The notes: generated by a model not told the origin, from the sequence alone. 8,012 nucleotides of DNA from JANYIP01 sp031394045 (GCA_031394045.1 JANMWN010000299.1:1-8012); one strand, 5' to 3'. Positions 1 through 6,245 are shown, counted from the stretch's first letter. Translations and numbers: made by a program.

Positions 1-17
1 AGCGGAGCATGTCCTGA
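1..17 (+). CDS. Possible last codons of an upstream gene
   Basis: One frame reads CGG AGC ATG TCC TGA, and its stop overlaps the ATG of etfB as TGATG. Such an overlap is typical of translationally coupled genes in an operon, so another gene, possibly the dehydrogenase that feeds the ETF, may end here. Only four codons are visible and the other two frames are also open, so this rests on the overlap pattern alone and the product cannot be identified. Confidence 0.25.
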
Positions 18-775
18 TGGACGTCCTGGTCTGCATCAAGCGGGTGCCGCTGAGCGGCGGCCGGTTCGTCCTCACCGAAGACGCGACCGAGATCGATACC
101 CGGCGGCTCGGCTTCACGGTGAGCCCGCACGAGGAGACCGCGGTCGAGGTCGCCGTCCGCCTGGTCGAGGCCCACGGCGGTTCGTCGACCGTGCTCTCGC
201 TCGGGGTGCCTGAGTCGGAGGAGCAGATGCGCGACGCCATGGCGATCGGCATCGACCGCGGCATATTGCTCGAGACCGACGGCGCCGAGTGGGACGGGCA
301 GGCGACGGCCGAGGCCATCGCGGCCGCCGTCCGTGCCGACGCCAGCGGCTTCGACCTGATCCTGTTCGGCAACGAGTCGGCCGACGCGGCCGGCTCGCAG
401 GTGGGCGTACGCGTGGCGCACCTGCTCGGCCGTCCGGCGTTGACCGGCCTTAAGGGGTTGTCCGTCGAGGGTGGACGGCTACGCGGCGAGCGCCCGGCCA
501 CAGGAGGGCGCGAGGTCTTCGAGGTGCCGCTGCCCGCAGTGGCCACGGTCAAGGACGGGGTCGCGATCCCGCGCTACCCGTCGGTGCCGGGGCGCATCCG
601 CGCGAAGAAGAAGCCGATCGAGCGGTCCACCCCGACGCGGCCTGCGTCCCGGCTCGAGAAGGTCAGCTTCACCCTGCCGGCCGAGACCGGGAAGCGCGCC
701 ACCGTCCTCGGCGACGGGCCTGCCGCGGCTGCCGCCGTCGTCGACATCTTCCGCAAGATCGGGGCGATCCAGTGA
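17..775 (+). CDS. etfB: Electron transfer flavoprotein beta subunit
   Basis: Beta subunit (252 aa, normal length) of the soluble alpha/beta electron transfer flavoprotein, which accepts electrons from acyl-CoA or amine flavin dehydrogenases and passes them to ETF:quinone oxidoreductase. It opens with the usual first strand, MDVLVCIKRVP. The nucleotide-binding core is at residues 113-140 (DLILFGNESADAAGSQVG, then LGRP). The family signature follows: GGREVFEVPLPAVATV around 163-178, then PRYPSVPGRIRAKKKPIE around 185-202, the loop that contacts partner dehydrogenases. GGAG at 4-7 lies 9 nt before the ATG and supports this start, although the frame stays open to the left edge. The stop overlaps the GTG of etfA, so the subunits are coupled. 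The early motif reads SPHEETAVE where many ETFs have NPFDExAvE. The partner dehydrogenase cannot be told from the sequence. The family call is secure. Confidence 0.95.
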   Translation: MDVLVCIKRVPLSGGRFVLTEDATEIDTRRLGFTVSPHEETAVEVAVRLVEAHGGSSTVLSLGVPESEEQMRDAMAIGIDRGILLETDGAEWDGQATAEAIAAAVRADASGFDLILFGNESADAAGSQVGVRVAHLLGRPALTGLKGLSVEGGRLRGERPATGGREVFEVPLPAVATVKDGVAIPRYPSVPGRIRAKKKPIERSTPTRPASRLEKVSFTLPAETGKRATVLGDGPAAAAAVVDIFRKIGAIQ

Positions 776-1740
776 TCCTCGTCCTCGTCGACCACGACCG
801 CGGCGAGCTCGCCGAGCTGTCGCTGCAGGCGATCGCGTTCGGCCGACAGCTGGCTGCTGCCAACGGTTCTGAGCTGCACGCGCTCGTGGTCGGCGCCGAC
901 GGCAAGGGCGTGGCCGCGTCGCTTGGCGCGTACGGGGTCGGGACCGTCCACCTCGCGACGCACGACGGCCTGACCGACTACGCGCCGGCGGCGAGCGCCC
1001 GTGCCGCCGCCGAGCTGGTGTCGCGGCTCGCGGCCAGGGCCGTCGTCGGTGTCGGCGACCAACGCGGCAACGAGGTGCTCGCCCACCTGGGTGCGATCAC
1101 CGGCCTGCCGGTGGCTGCCGACTGCACCTCAGTCGTGCTGGGCGAGCCCACTCAGGTCGAGCGCGCGCGGTGGGCCGGCAACCTGTCGGAGACCGCGCTG
1201 CTGCACGCGCCTGTCGCGCTGGTAAGCGTGGTGCCGCACGCGGTCCGCGCCGACGCACCCGCGGACGGCTCGGCCACGGTCGAGGAGTTCACGCCGACGC
1301 TTGCCGAGGGCGACCTCGCCGTACGCGTGGTCGAGCGGGTGCCGGACGCGGCTGGCGGTATCTCGCTGGCCGAGGCCAAGGTGATCGTCAGCGGTGGTCG
1401 TGGGGTCGGGTCCGCCGAGGGGTTCGCCCTGCTCGAAGAGCTCGCGGGTCTGCTGGGCGGTGCGATCGGGGCTTCCCGCGTGGTCACGAGCGCCGGCTGG
1501 CGGCCCCAGGCCGAGCAGGTCGGGCAGACCGGCACCAAGGTGTCGCCGGACCTCTACATCGCCTGTGGCATCAGCGGTGCCTCGCAGCACCTGGCCGGCT
1601 GCCACACGTCCAAGACCATCCTGGTCATCAACAACGACGCGGACGCGCCGATCATGGCGCACGCCGACTACGCGGTCATCGGCGACCTGCACAAGATCCT
1701 GCCCGCCGTCATCGAGGCCACCCGCGCCGCCAAGGTCTGA
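772..1740 (+). CDS. etfA: Electron transfer flavoprotein alpha subunit
   Basis: Alpha subunit (322 aa) of the ETF, the chain that holds most of the FAD contacts. The N-terminal domain begins MILVLVDHDRGEL and continues SLQAIAFGRQLA, as in bacterial EtfA. The C-terminal FAD domain shows SGGRGVG (207-213), GASR with the conserved Arg236, EQVGQTG (248-254), LYIACGISGASQHLAG (261-276), INNDADAPI (286-294) and ADYAVIGDL (298-306). Together these form the classical ETF-alpha flavin site, so the protein should be active. The usual QTGK is QTGTK here, a modest variation. The GTG start shares 4 bp (GTGA) with the etfB stop, giving one co-translated unit. Both subunits are complete and in register. The 50-bp gap to folD shows no terminator, so read-through into folD is likely. 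Physiological electron donors remain unknown. Confidence 0.95.
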   Translation: MILVLVDHDRGELAELSLQAIAFGRQLAAANGSELHALVVGADGKGVAASLGAYGVGTVHLATHDGLTDYAPAASARAAAELVSRLAARAVVGVGDQRGNEVLAHLGAITGLPVAADCTSVVLGEPTQVERARWAGNLSETALLHAPVALVSVVPHAVRADAPADGSATVEEFTPTLAEGDLAVRVVERVPDAAGGISLAEAKVIVSGGRGVGSAEGFALLEELAGLLGGAIGASRVVTSAGWRPQAEQVGQTGTKVSPDLYIACGISGASQHLAGCHTSKTILVINNDADAPIMAHADYAVIGDLHKILPAVIEATRAAKV

Positions 1741-1771
1741 GCCAGCCTGTACGGTTGCTGAACCACCGATC

Positions 1772-1779
1772 AGGAAGGA
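1772..1779 (+). promoter_or_regulatory. Ribosome binding site of folD
   Basis: AGGAAGGA ends 11 nt before the ATG at 1791, a slightly long spacing. It supports the ATG as the folD start. The reading frame is open far upstream through etfA, but that stretch is Arg/Gly-rich out-of-frame sequence. Confidence 0.65.
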
Positions 1780-1790
1780 CCTTCGCACCC

Positions 1791-2642
1791 ATGACCGCCC
1801 AGATCCTTGACGGCAAGGCCACTGCGGCCGCGATCCGAGCCGAGCTCGCCGAGCGCGTCGCCAAGCTCGTGGCCGACGGCATCCATCCGGGCCTCGGGAC
1901 GGTCCTGGTGGGCGCCGACCCGGGCAGCCAGGCGTACGTCGCGGGCAAGCACCGCGACTGCGCTGAGGTCGGTGTGGCGAGCATTCGCCGTGACCTTCCC
2001 GGCGACGCGACGCAGGCGGACGTCGAGGCCGTGGTCGCCGAGCTCAACGCCGACCCGACCTGCACCGGCTACATCGTGCAGCTACCCCTGCCGAAGGGCC
2101 TCGACGCGGGGCGCGTCCTCGGCCTGATGGACCCGGCCAAGGACGCCGACGGCCTCCACCCGACCAACCTCGGGCGCCTGGTCCTCGGCGAGGAGGCACC
2201 GCTGCCCTGCACGCCGAGGGGCATCGTCGAGCTGCTCCGCCGCTACGGCGTACCCATCGCGGGCGCCGAGGTCGTCATCGTCGGTCGCGGCGTCACCGTC
2301 GGCCGCCCCCTCGGGCTGCTGCTCACCCGTCGCTCCGAGAACGCCACCGTCACCCTGTGCCACACGGGTACGCGTGACCTCGCCGACCACGTACGCCGGG
2401 CCGACATCGTCGTCGCCGCCGCAGGTGTGGCCGGCCTGATCACCGCCGACATGGTCAAGCCGGGCGCGGCCGTCCTCGACGTGGGCATCACGCGGACCGA
2501 GGCCGGGCTGGCCGGCGACGTGGACCCTGGCGTAAGCGACGTGGCGGGCTTCCTCGCGCCCATGCCGGGTGGCGTCGGCCCGATGACGCGGGCCATGCTG
2601 CTGGCCAACGTCGTCGAGGCGGCGGAGCGCGCCAGCGCCTGA
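1791..2642 (+). CDS. folD: Bifunctional methylene-THF dehydrogenase / methenyl-THF cyclohydrolase
   Basis: Cytosolic enzyme (283 aa, full length) that oxidises 5,10-methylene-tetrahydrofolate to methenyl-THF with NADP+ and hydrolyses that to 10-formyl-THF; both steps are reversible. The catalytic motif SQAYVAGKHRDCAEVG gives Tyr49 and the essential Lys53. Folate-site motifs are GYIVQLPLPKGLD (Gln97) and DPAKDADGLHPTNLGRL (Asp118/Asp120). PCTPRGIVELL at 139-149 leads into the Rossmann domain, where GRGVTVGRP (165-173) replaces the commoner GRSxxVGxP; I know this variant from mycobacterial FolD. PMPGGVGPMT (257-266) closes the active site. It follows etfA by 50 bp and precedes the DinB-like gene by 13 bp, so co-expression is likely. 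This may be the cell's general FolD or a pathway-linked copy; the ETF link would fit oxidation of folate-bound methyl or methylene groups. Confidence 0.96.
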   Translation: MTAQILDGKATAAAIRAELAERVAKLVADGIHPGLGTVLVGADPGSQAYVAGKHRDCAEVGVASIRRDLPGDATQADVEAVVAELNADPTCTGYIVQLPLPKGLDAGRVLGLMDPAKDADGLHPTNLGRLVLGEEAPLPCTPRGIVELLRRYGVPIAGAEVVIVGRGVTVGRPLGLLLTRRSENATVTLCHTGTRDLADHVRRADIVVAAAGVAGLITADMVKPGAAVLDVGITRTEAGLAGDVDPGVSDVAGFLAPMPGGVGPMTRAMLLANVVEAAERASA

Positions 2643-2655
2643 GAGGACGGCACCT

Positions 2656-3126
2656 GTGGTGGACCACGCCGAGCTCGTCCAGCGGATGGGCGAGACCCCG
2701 GCACGTGTACGTGCGCTGCACCCTTCTGCGGACCCGGCCGACCACGAGGGCTGGCCGGCCCAGGTGATCCTGGGGCACATCACCTACGTCGAGCAGCACG
2801 TCTGGCTGCCGCGCCTGCACGAGATGGCCACCGTGGACCGGCCGCAGTGGGACTGGTGGGAGCCGGCCGGCATCGACTGGCTCGGGCTGTACGGAGCGCA
2901 GCCGTGGGACGCGGTCGTCGAGGAGTTCGCTTCGGCGCGAGCCGCAACCGTGGCGTACCTGACCGACCTGCCGGAGGCCGGCTGGTCGCGGCACGCCCAC
3001 CACACCGTGTTCGGCGACCTCGGCGTCGCCGGGCTGTGCGAGGAGATCCTCGCCCACGACAACGACCACCTGGCCCAGCTACGCGGGCACGGCCACGACC
3101 ACCATGGCGGGCAGGTCAGCGGCTAG
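2656..3126 (+). CDS. DinB-like (DinB_2 type) four-helix-bundle protein
   Basis: A 156-aa protein of the DinB/YfiT metal-binding helical-bundle superfamily, which includes thiol-dependent transferases and mycothiol-dependent enzymes; most members have no known substrate. The motif WPAQVILGHITYVEQHVWLP carries His41 at the end of the second helix. LAHDNDHLAQL carries His134 and His138. This is the usual three-histidine metal site of the fold. The tail HGHDHHGG (144-151) is unusually His-rich and could bind additional metal. Tandem GTG codons occur at 2656 and 2659; GAGAGGA at 2641-2647 is 8 nt before the first and 11 nt before the second, so the exact start is uncertain by one residue. The gene lies 13 bp after folD and is probably its operon partner. 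No function beyond the fold can be assigned. Confidence 0.85.
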   Translation: MVDHAELVQRMGETPARVRALHPSADPADHEGWPAQVILGHITYVEQHVWLPRLHEMATVDRPQWDWWEPAGIDWLGLYGAQPWDAVVEEFASARAATVAYLTDLPEAGWSRHAHHTVFGDLGVAGLCEEILAHDNDHLAQLRGHGHDHHGGQVSG

Positions 3127-3131
3127 GTCGG

Positions 3132-3146
3132 CGCCCAAGCTGGGCG
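3132..3146. terminator. Small hairpin between convergent genes
   Basis: CGCCCA-AGC-TGGGCG is a perfect 6-bp stem with a 3-nt loop, lying in the 21-bp gap between the convergent stops of the DinB-like gene and the SDR gene. The symmetric position suits a bidirectional transcription stop, but there is no T-run, so it is not a classical intrinsic terminator. Confidence 0.4.
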
Positions 3147-3147
3147 G

Positions 3148-4092
3148 TCAGGAGGCCAGCGCGTCGAGCGACACCTGCCACAGGTGGGCGGCCGCCTCGG
3201 GGTCCAGGGCGTACGCCGCGACACCGCTGCGGGTCCCCGGCTGGTTCGGGCCGGCCTCGTTGCAGTCCTCGAAATAGCGGCCGCCGATGCCGTCGAGCAG
3301 CGGTGACGTCGCGAGCAGCACCGACGTCGCGGCGCCCTGCTCAGGTGTCTTCATCATAACCTCTGCGCCGCCCTCGGCCTTGGCGCGGGCCATCGCCCAC
3401 TCCAGGTCGATGTGCCGCTGCAGGTTGGTGTGGATGACACCGGGCATGAGCGCGTTGACGGTTATGCCGTCAGCCGCCCAGCGCGTGCTGGCCTCGACAG
3501 CGAAGAGCACGTTGGCGGTCTTGGACTGCCCGTACGCCAGCCACGGGTCGTACGCGCGCTCGCTGAAGTGGATGTCCTCGAACACGATGGGGGAGCGCAG
3601 GTGCCCGGCCGAGCTGACCGACACGACCCTGGCATGACCCGCCTCAGCCAGCGCCGGGTGCAGCCCGGTTGCCAGCCCGAAGTGGCCGAGGTGATTGGTC
3701 GCGAACTGCAGCTCCCAACCCTCGGGCGTACGCGTCTCCGGGGAGGCCATCACACCGGCGTTGTTGACCAGGATGTGCAGCGGGCCTTCCCATGCGGAGA
3801 CGAACGCGGTCACGGAGGCGCGATCGGTGAGGTCGAGCGCGGACACGAGAACGTTCTTGTTGCCCGTCGTCGCGACGATGTCGTCGACGGTGCGCGCGCC
3901 GGCGGCCAGGTCGCGGACCGCGAGGGTCACCCCGGCGCCGGCGGCAGCAAGAGCTCGTGCCGTCTCGATGCCGATGCCGGAGGAACTGCCGGTGACGATG
4001 GCGCGCTGCCCGCTGAGGTCGAGGCCGGTGACGACCTCAGCGGCGGTGGACTCGGCGTCGAACGGGGTGCTGACCGGTGAAGTCGCAGTCAT
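3148..4092 (-). CDS. Short-chain dehydrogenase, retinol dehydrogenase-like
   Basis: NAD(P)-dependent oxidoreductase (314 aa) of the classical/extended SDR type, close in pattern to the retinol dehydrogenase and WW-oxidoreductase-like group. The Rossmann glycine motif TGSSSGIG is at 34-41, with a preceding leader of about 25 residues as in this subgroup. NNAGVM is at 110-115, the structural Asn in ATNHLGHFGL at 133, the catalytic Ser in VSVSSAGH near 161, and Tyr187/Lys191 in YGQSK. The tetrad is complete, so activity is expected. The substrate is unknown; a hydrophobic alcohol, aldehyde or ketone is typical of relatives. AGGAGA (complement of 4096-4101) precedes the ATG by a short spacer and supports the start. 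The gene is transcribed divergently from the DUF664-DUF3224 gene and converges on the etf-folD operon, so it is its own unit. Confidence 0.9.
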   Translation of the reverse strand: MTATSPVSTPFDAESTAAEVVTGLDLSGQRAIVTGSSSGIGIETARALAAAGAGVTLAVRDLAAGARTVDDIVATTGNKNVLVSALDLTDRASVTAFVSAWEGPLHILVNNAGVMASPETRTPEGWELQFATNHLGHFGLATGLHPALAEAGHARVVSVSSAGHLRSPIVFEDIHFSERAYDPWLAYGQSKTANVLFAVEASTRWAADGITVNALMPGVIHTNLQRHIDLEWAMARAKAEGGAEVMMKTPEQGAATSVLLATSPLLDGIGGRYFEDCNEAGPNQPGTRSGVAAYALDPEAAAHLWQVSLDALAS

Positions 4093-4111
4093 GACTCTCC
4101 TGATGGGTACG

Positions 4112-4124
4112 GTCCGAGACGGAC
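4112..4124. repeat. Inverted repeat, candidate operator near the SDR start
   Basis: GTCCG-AGA-CGGAC is a perfect 5-bp inverted repeat with a 3-nt centre, about 20 bp upstream of the SDR start codon. Its position would suit a repressor site, but no regulator gene is in the window and a repeat this short can arise by chance in GC-rich DNA. Confidence 0.3.
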
Positions 4125-4171
4125 TCGTTGAGGCTATCGCCGTGGCTGCACCCGCTGACGTTCATACCCAC

Positions 4172-4186
4172 CCGTCGCGCCGACGG
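4172..4186. repeat. Inverted repeat, candidate operator in the middle of the divergent region
   Basis: CCGTCG-CGC-CGACGG is a perfect 6-bp inverted repeat with a 3-nt centre, placed midway between the two divergent genes. It could be an operator or a small hairpin. It does not share sequence with the repeat at 4112-4124. Confidence 0.3.
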
Positions 4187-4252
4187 CCGGCAGGCTCCGC
4201 GGGGCTGGCTGTCGGAGGTGCCTGCAAGGGTGAGCGCCCGAGCCTCCAGTAG

Positions 4253-4258
4253 AAGGAG
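4253..4258 (+). promoter_or_regulatory. Ribosome binding site deciding the start at 4266
   Basis: AAGGAG lies 7 nt before the ATG at 4266. The frame is open back to 4128, but only this ATG has a good site, and the protein family similarity begins just after it. Confidence 0.75.
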
Positions 4259-4265
4259 AACTGCC

Positions 4266-5231
4266 ATGCCCGGAAACGTCCCGCCGGTCGCCGACGAGCG
4301 CTCGGGCCTGCTCGCCTACCTCGCACAGCAGCGGGACGCGCTGCGCGTCGCTGCCCACGGGCTGACCGACGATCAGGCCCGGTTGGTGCCGACGGCCGGG
4401 TCGTTGAGCGTGGGTGGTCTGATCAAGCACCTGGCCTCGACCGAACGGGGCTGGATCGACATCGTCCTGCAACGACAGAGCGACTCCGGCGATGACGCTG
4501 TGGACGGGTACGAGCTGGGTTTCCAGCTGCTCCCCGACGAGACGCTGGCCGAGGTCCTCGCGACCTACGAGGCGGTCGCGGCCGAGACCGAAGCTGTCAT
4601 CGCCGGCATCGACGACCTTGGCCAGGCGGCGCCCGTGCCCAAGGGCGTGCCGTGGTACCCACGGGACGTCGACGCGTGGTCGGTGCGCTGGGTGCTGCTC
4701 CACCTCATCGGGGAGACCGCTCGCCATGCGGGCCACGCCGACATCGTCCGCGAGTCGATCGACGGAGCGACGTTCTACCCGTTGACGGCGGCCGTCGAGG
4801 GCTGGCCGGCGAGCCACTGGATGCAGCCGTGGCAGCCACGGACCCGGGCCGTGGCAAGCTTCGTCATCGACAGCTGGGACCAGGTCGGCTACGACGAGGC
4901 GCCAGGTGCGGAGCTGGCCAAGACGCGGGTGACCAAGACCTTCTCCGGCGACCTGATCGGTGCGAGCACGGCCGAGCTGCTGATGGTCGCCGCCGCTGGG
5001 GGAGCGATGGCGTACGTCGGGCAGGAGCGCATCACCGTCGAGCTCGAAGGGCGGGCCGGCAGCTTCATCACGCGGCACTCCGCCTACGGCGACGCGTCCG
5101 GCGGGACCGGCTCGTGGACCATCCTCGAGGGGTCAGGAACCGATGGCCTCGAAGGCATCACCGGCCGCGCCGACATCGATCGCCACGACGACGGCAGCCA
5201 CACCTTCACCCTGGACTACTCGTTGGCTTGA
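4266..5231 (+). CDS. Two-domain protein: DUF664 (DinB superfamily) plus DUF3224
   Basis: A 321-aa protein joining two families of unknown function. Residues 1 to about 178 match DUF664 of the DinB superfamily: GGLIKHLASTERGW carries His55, and LLHLIGETARHAGHADI followed by RESIDG carries His154 and His157, a plausible metal site. After a Trp-rich linker (GWPASHWMQPWQP, 179-191), residues from about 195 to the end match DUF3224: a SFVIDSWDQ-type strand, TKTFSGDLIGAST, AYVGQERITVELEGRAGSF, then GSWTILEGSGTDGLEGITG. DUF3224 usually stands alone as a small beta-rich protein of about 130 residues, so this looks like a genuine fusion; no stop or frame change occurs between the halves. No signal peptide or membrane segment is seen, so it should be cytosolic. 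It is divergent from the SDR gene and may share its regulation. The biochemical role is unknown. Confidence 0.85.
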   Translation: MPGNVPPVADERSGLLAYLAQQRDALRVAAHGLTDDQARLVPTAGSLSVGGLIKHLASTERGWIDIVLQRQSDSGDDAVDGYELGFQLLPDETLAEVLATYEAVAAETEAVIAGIDDLGQAAPVPKGVPWYPRDVDAWSVRWVLLHLIGETARHAGHADIVRESIDGATFYPLTAAVEGWPASHWMQPWQPRTRAVASFVIDSWDQVGYDEAPGAELAKTRVTKTFSGDLIGASTAELLMVAAAGGAMAYVGQERITVELEGRAGSFITRHSAYGDASGGTGSWTILEGSGTDGLEGITGRADIDRHDDGSHTFTLDYSLA

Positions 5232-5265
5232 CCCAGATGATCATGACCTCAAGGTTCTGCCCATC

Positions 5266-5430
5266 ATGACTAGACGATGACGCGGCAAGGGCAGCGGGAG
5301 CGTCCTGGGCACATTCGTCGCCGCCACCGCGATGGGCGCGTTGAATGCCTGTACGTTGAGTGGATCATCACGTGACGCCGCTCCTTCGTCCACGAGTTCG
5401 CCCCTGCCGCCCGTGTTGTCCACAACTACG
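5266..5430 (+). pseudogene. Possible decayed lipoprotein N-terminus with an internal stop
   Basis: From the ATG at 5266 the frame reads Met-Thr-Arg-Arg, then TGA (5278-5280), then RGKGSGS, a hydrophobic stretch VLGTFVAATAMGAL, then NAC and a Ser/Pro/Thr-rich segment ending SPLPPV. This is the layout of a bacterial lipoprotein: basic start, hydrophobic core, a lipobox-like L-N-A-C (Asn at -2 is off consensus) and a flexible linker. A CGA-to-TGA change would explain the stop at codon 5. Beyond about 5430 the frame becomes Arg-rich and loses coding character. No good ribosome binding site is visible. The alternative is chance resemblance; I regard it as suggestive only. Confidence 0.3.
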
Positions 5431-5431
5431 G

Positions 5432-5538
5432 CTAGCCGACGATGGCGAACGCACGGAACACATCGTGGAAGAGCAGGACTCCGACATCGCGTTGTTGGCG
5501 CCGCAGTAGAACGCGTTGTTGACCAGGGCCTTGCCGCA
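5432..5538 (-). pseudogene. Possible remnant of a neutral zinc metallopeptidase
   Basis: On the minus strand 5538-5485 reads CGKALVNNAFYCGANN. In the adjacent frame, from 5488 down to a TAG at 5432-5434, it reads DVGVLLFHDVFRAFAIVG. The two pieces in order resemble the segment of putative neutral zinc metallopeptidases (PF04228-like) in which a CG...NAFYC motif is followed by an acidic turn, a Leu-rich helix and then the HExxH helix. Here one frameshift separates the parts, and the stop falls before any HExxH, so the piece is not functional. Both the N-terminus and the catalytic part are missing. The match comes from memory of the family pattern over about 35 residues, so chance resemblance remains possible. 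Confidence 0.3.
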
Positions 5539-5623
5539 CGGGTGTTCGGGAAGCCGACTGTGCCTAGTTGCGGGCCCGGTTGGCCTGCTGGTGGAACCTT
5601 CCGCCAGACCCCTTCATAACCCC

Positions 5624-6241
5624 TTAAACCCCGATCAAGGCCGCCAGCTCGCGTTCCAGCCCGACGTCACCGGTGGGCACGACCTTGAGCGGGAGCCCGA
5701 TCGTGGCCGCGGCCTCCTCGGCGAGCCCGAGCAGCTCGGGTGTCGCCCGCTGCGCCAGCCAGACCACCCGCCGGTAGTGCCGGAAGTAGTCGTCGCGCAG
5801 CTCGGGGTGCTCGTCGAGGCCGAGCTCGATCACGACCAGCCGGCCGAAGGAACGCACCAGGAAGTCGGTCAGCACGTACGTACCCGGCTCGGCCTCGAAC
5901 ATCGCTGCCATCTCACGCTGGCCGGCGAACATGTCGTAGCAGTGGGCGCCGCCGATGCGGGCCAGGCCCAGCTCCGTGCACAGCGCGTCGAGCGCGCCGT
6001 AGGTGCCGCAGTCCGCGTAGCCGACCGCGAGCCGCGCCCCGTACTTCGGGCGCAGCCGACCCACGACCAGACCAACCTGCGCGCTGATCTTTTCGGGGTG
6101 GTTGTGCAGCAGCGGCGGCAACGGGTGGACGTCGACTGGCCAGCCGTTGCGAGTGGCGATGTCGCTCAGGTGGGTCGCGATGGCCCCGCAGGCGACGACA
6201 CCGAACCGCTCGCCCCTGCCCGCAAGCCCGGTCCCGGTCAG
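5624..6241 (-). CDS. DUF1638 family protein
   Basis: A protein of about 205 aa matching DUF1638. The first strand is FGVVACGAIATHL (Cys18), followed by PLLHNHPEKI, GYADCGTYGALDALC (Cys78, Cys88) and GGAHCYDMFAG (His100, Cys101), which are the hallmark positions of the family as I know it. The four Cys/His motifs suggest a metal or cofactor site. Function is undetermined; relatives are commonly encoded beside corrinoid methyltransferases and RACo-like activators, as here. The gene starts 4 nt after the RACo stop. The start is odd: no ATG, GTG or TTG lies in frame between about 6400 and the first conserved motif. A CTG at 6241 (reading CTG ACC GGG, like Met-Thr-Gly) gives the expected length, but no Shine-Dalgarno precedes it, so translation may depend on reinitiation after RACo. 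The family call is firm; the start is uncertain. Confidence 0.8.
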   Translation of the reverse strand: MTGTGLAGRGERFGVVACGAIATHLSDIATRNGWPVDVHPLPPLLHNHPEKISAQVGLVVGRLRPKYGARLAVGYADCGTYGALDALCTELGLARIGGAHCYDMFAGQREMAAMFEAEPGTYVLTDFLVRSFGRLVVIELGLDEHPELRDDYFRHYRRVVWLAQRATPELLGLAEEAAATIGLPLKVVPTGDVGLERELAALIGV

Positions 6242-6245
6242 CGGC

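Larger units (their letters stand above)
4093..4265. promoter_or_regulatory. Divergent intergenic region
   Basis: The 173 bp between the start codons of the SDR gene (leftward) and the DUF664-DUF3224 gene (rightward) must hold promoters for both. I see no convincing -35/-10 pair on either strand. TTGAGG at 4128-4133 has no good -10 at 16-18 nt. The region contains two perfect inverted repeats (4112-4124 and 4172-4186), listed separately. Confidence 0.6.
5232..5623. other. Gene-poor, less GC-rich stretch with probable gene remnants
   Basis: These 392 bp separate the DUF664-DUF3224 gene from the stop of the DUF1638 gene. Codon-position GC bias is lost, stop codons are frequent, and the sequence is visibly richer in A and T than its neighbours. 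An 8-bp direct repeat ATCATGAC (5240-5247 and 5263-5270) sits just after the upstream stop. Two decayed coding fragments are listed separately. I see no intact gene, transposase or tRNA. It looks like an old deletion or insertion scar. Confidence 0.55.

Noticed and set aside
1170..1790. Long in-frame extension upstream of folD (490-aa reading)
   Set aside because: The added residues are Arg/Gly-rich shadow translation of etfA. FolD similarity begins at the ATG at 1791, which has a ribosome binding site.
3412..4080. 222-aa open frame on the plus strand opposite the SDR gene
   Set aside because: Antisense shadow. The minus strand encodes the full SDR catalytic tetrad.
4128..4265. Upstream extension of the DUF664-DUF3224 gene to 4128
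   Set aside because: The added 46 residues have no family match and no ribosome binding site; AAGGAG fixes the start at 4266.
5241..5423. 60-aa minus-strand open frame beginning MDNTGG
   Set aside because: No ribosome binding site, no recognisable family, and it lies opposite the lipoprotein-like remnant.
5406..5507. Plus-strand reading ending LADDGERTEHIVEEQDSDIALLAPQ then TAG, which looks superficially like a protein tail
   Set aside because: No start or preceding coding sequence in the frame, and it is the complement of the metallopeptidase-like fragment, which fits a known family better.
5590..5607. Imperfect hairpin (TGGCGGAAGGTTCCACCA on the minus strand) downstream of DUF1638
   Set aside because: Stem contains a mismatch, the loop is very tight and there is no T-run, so it is not supported as a terminator.
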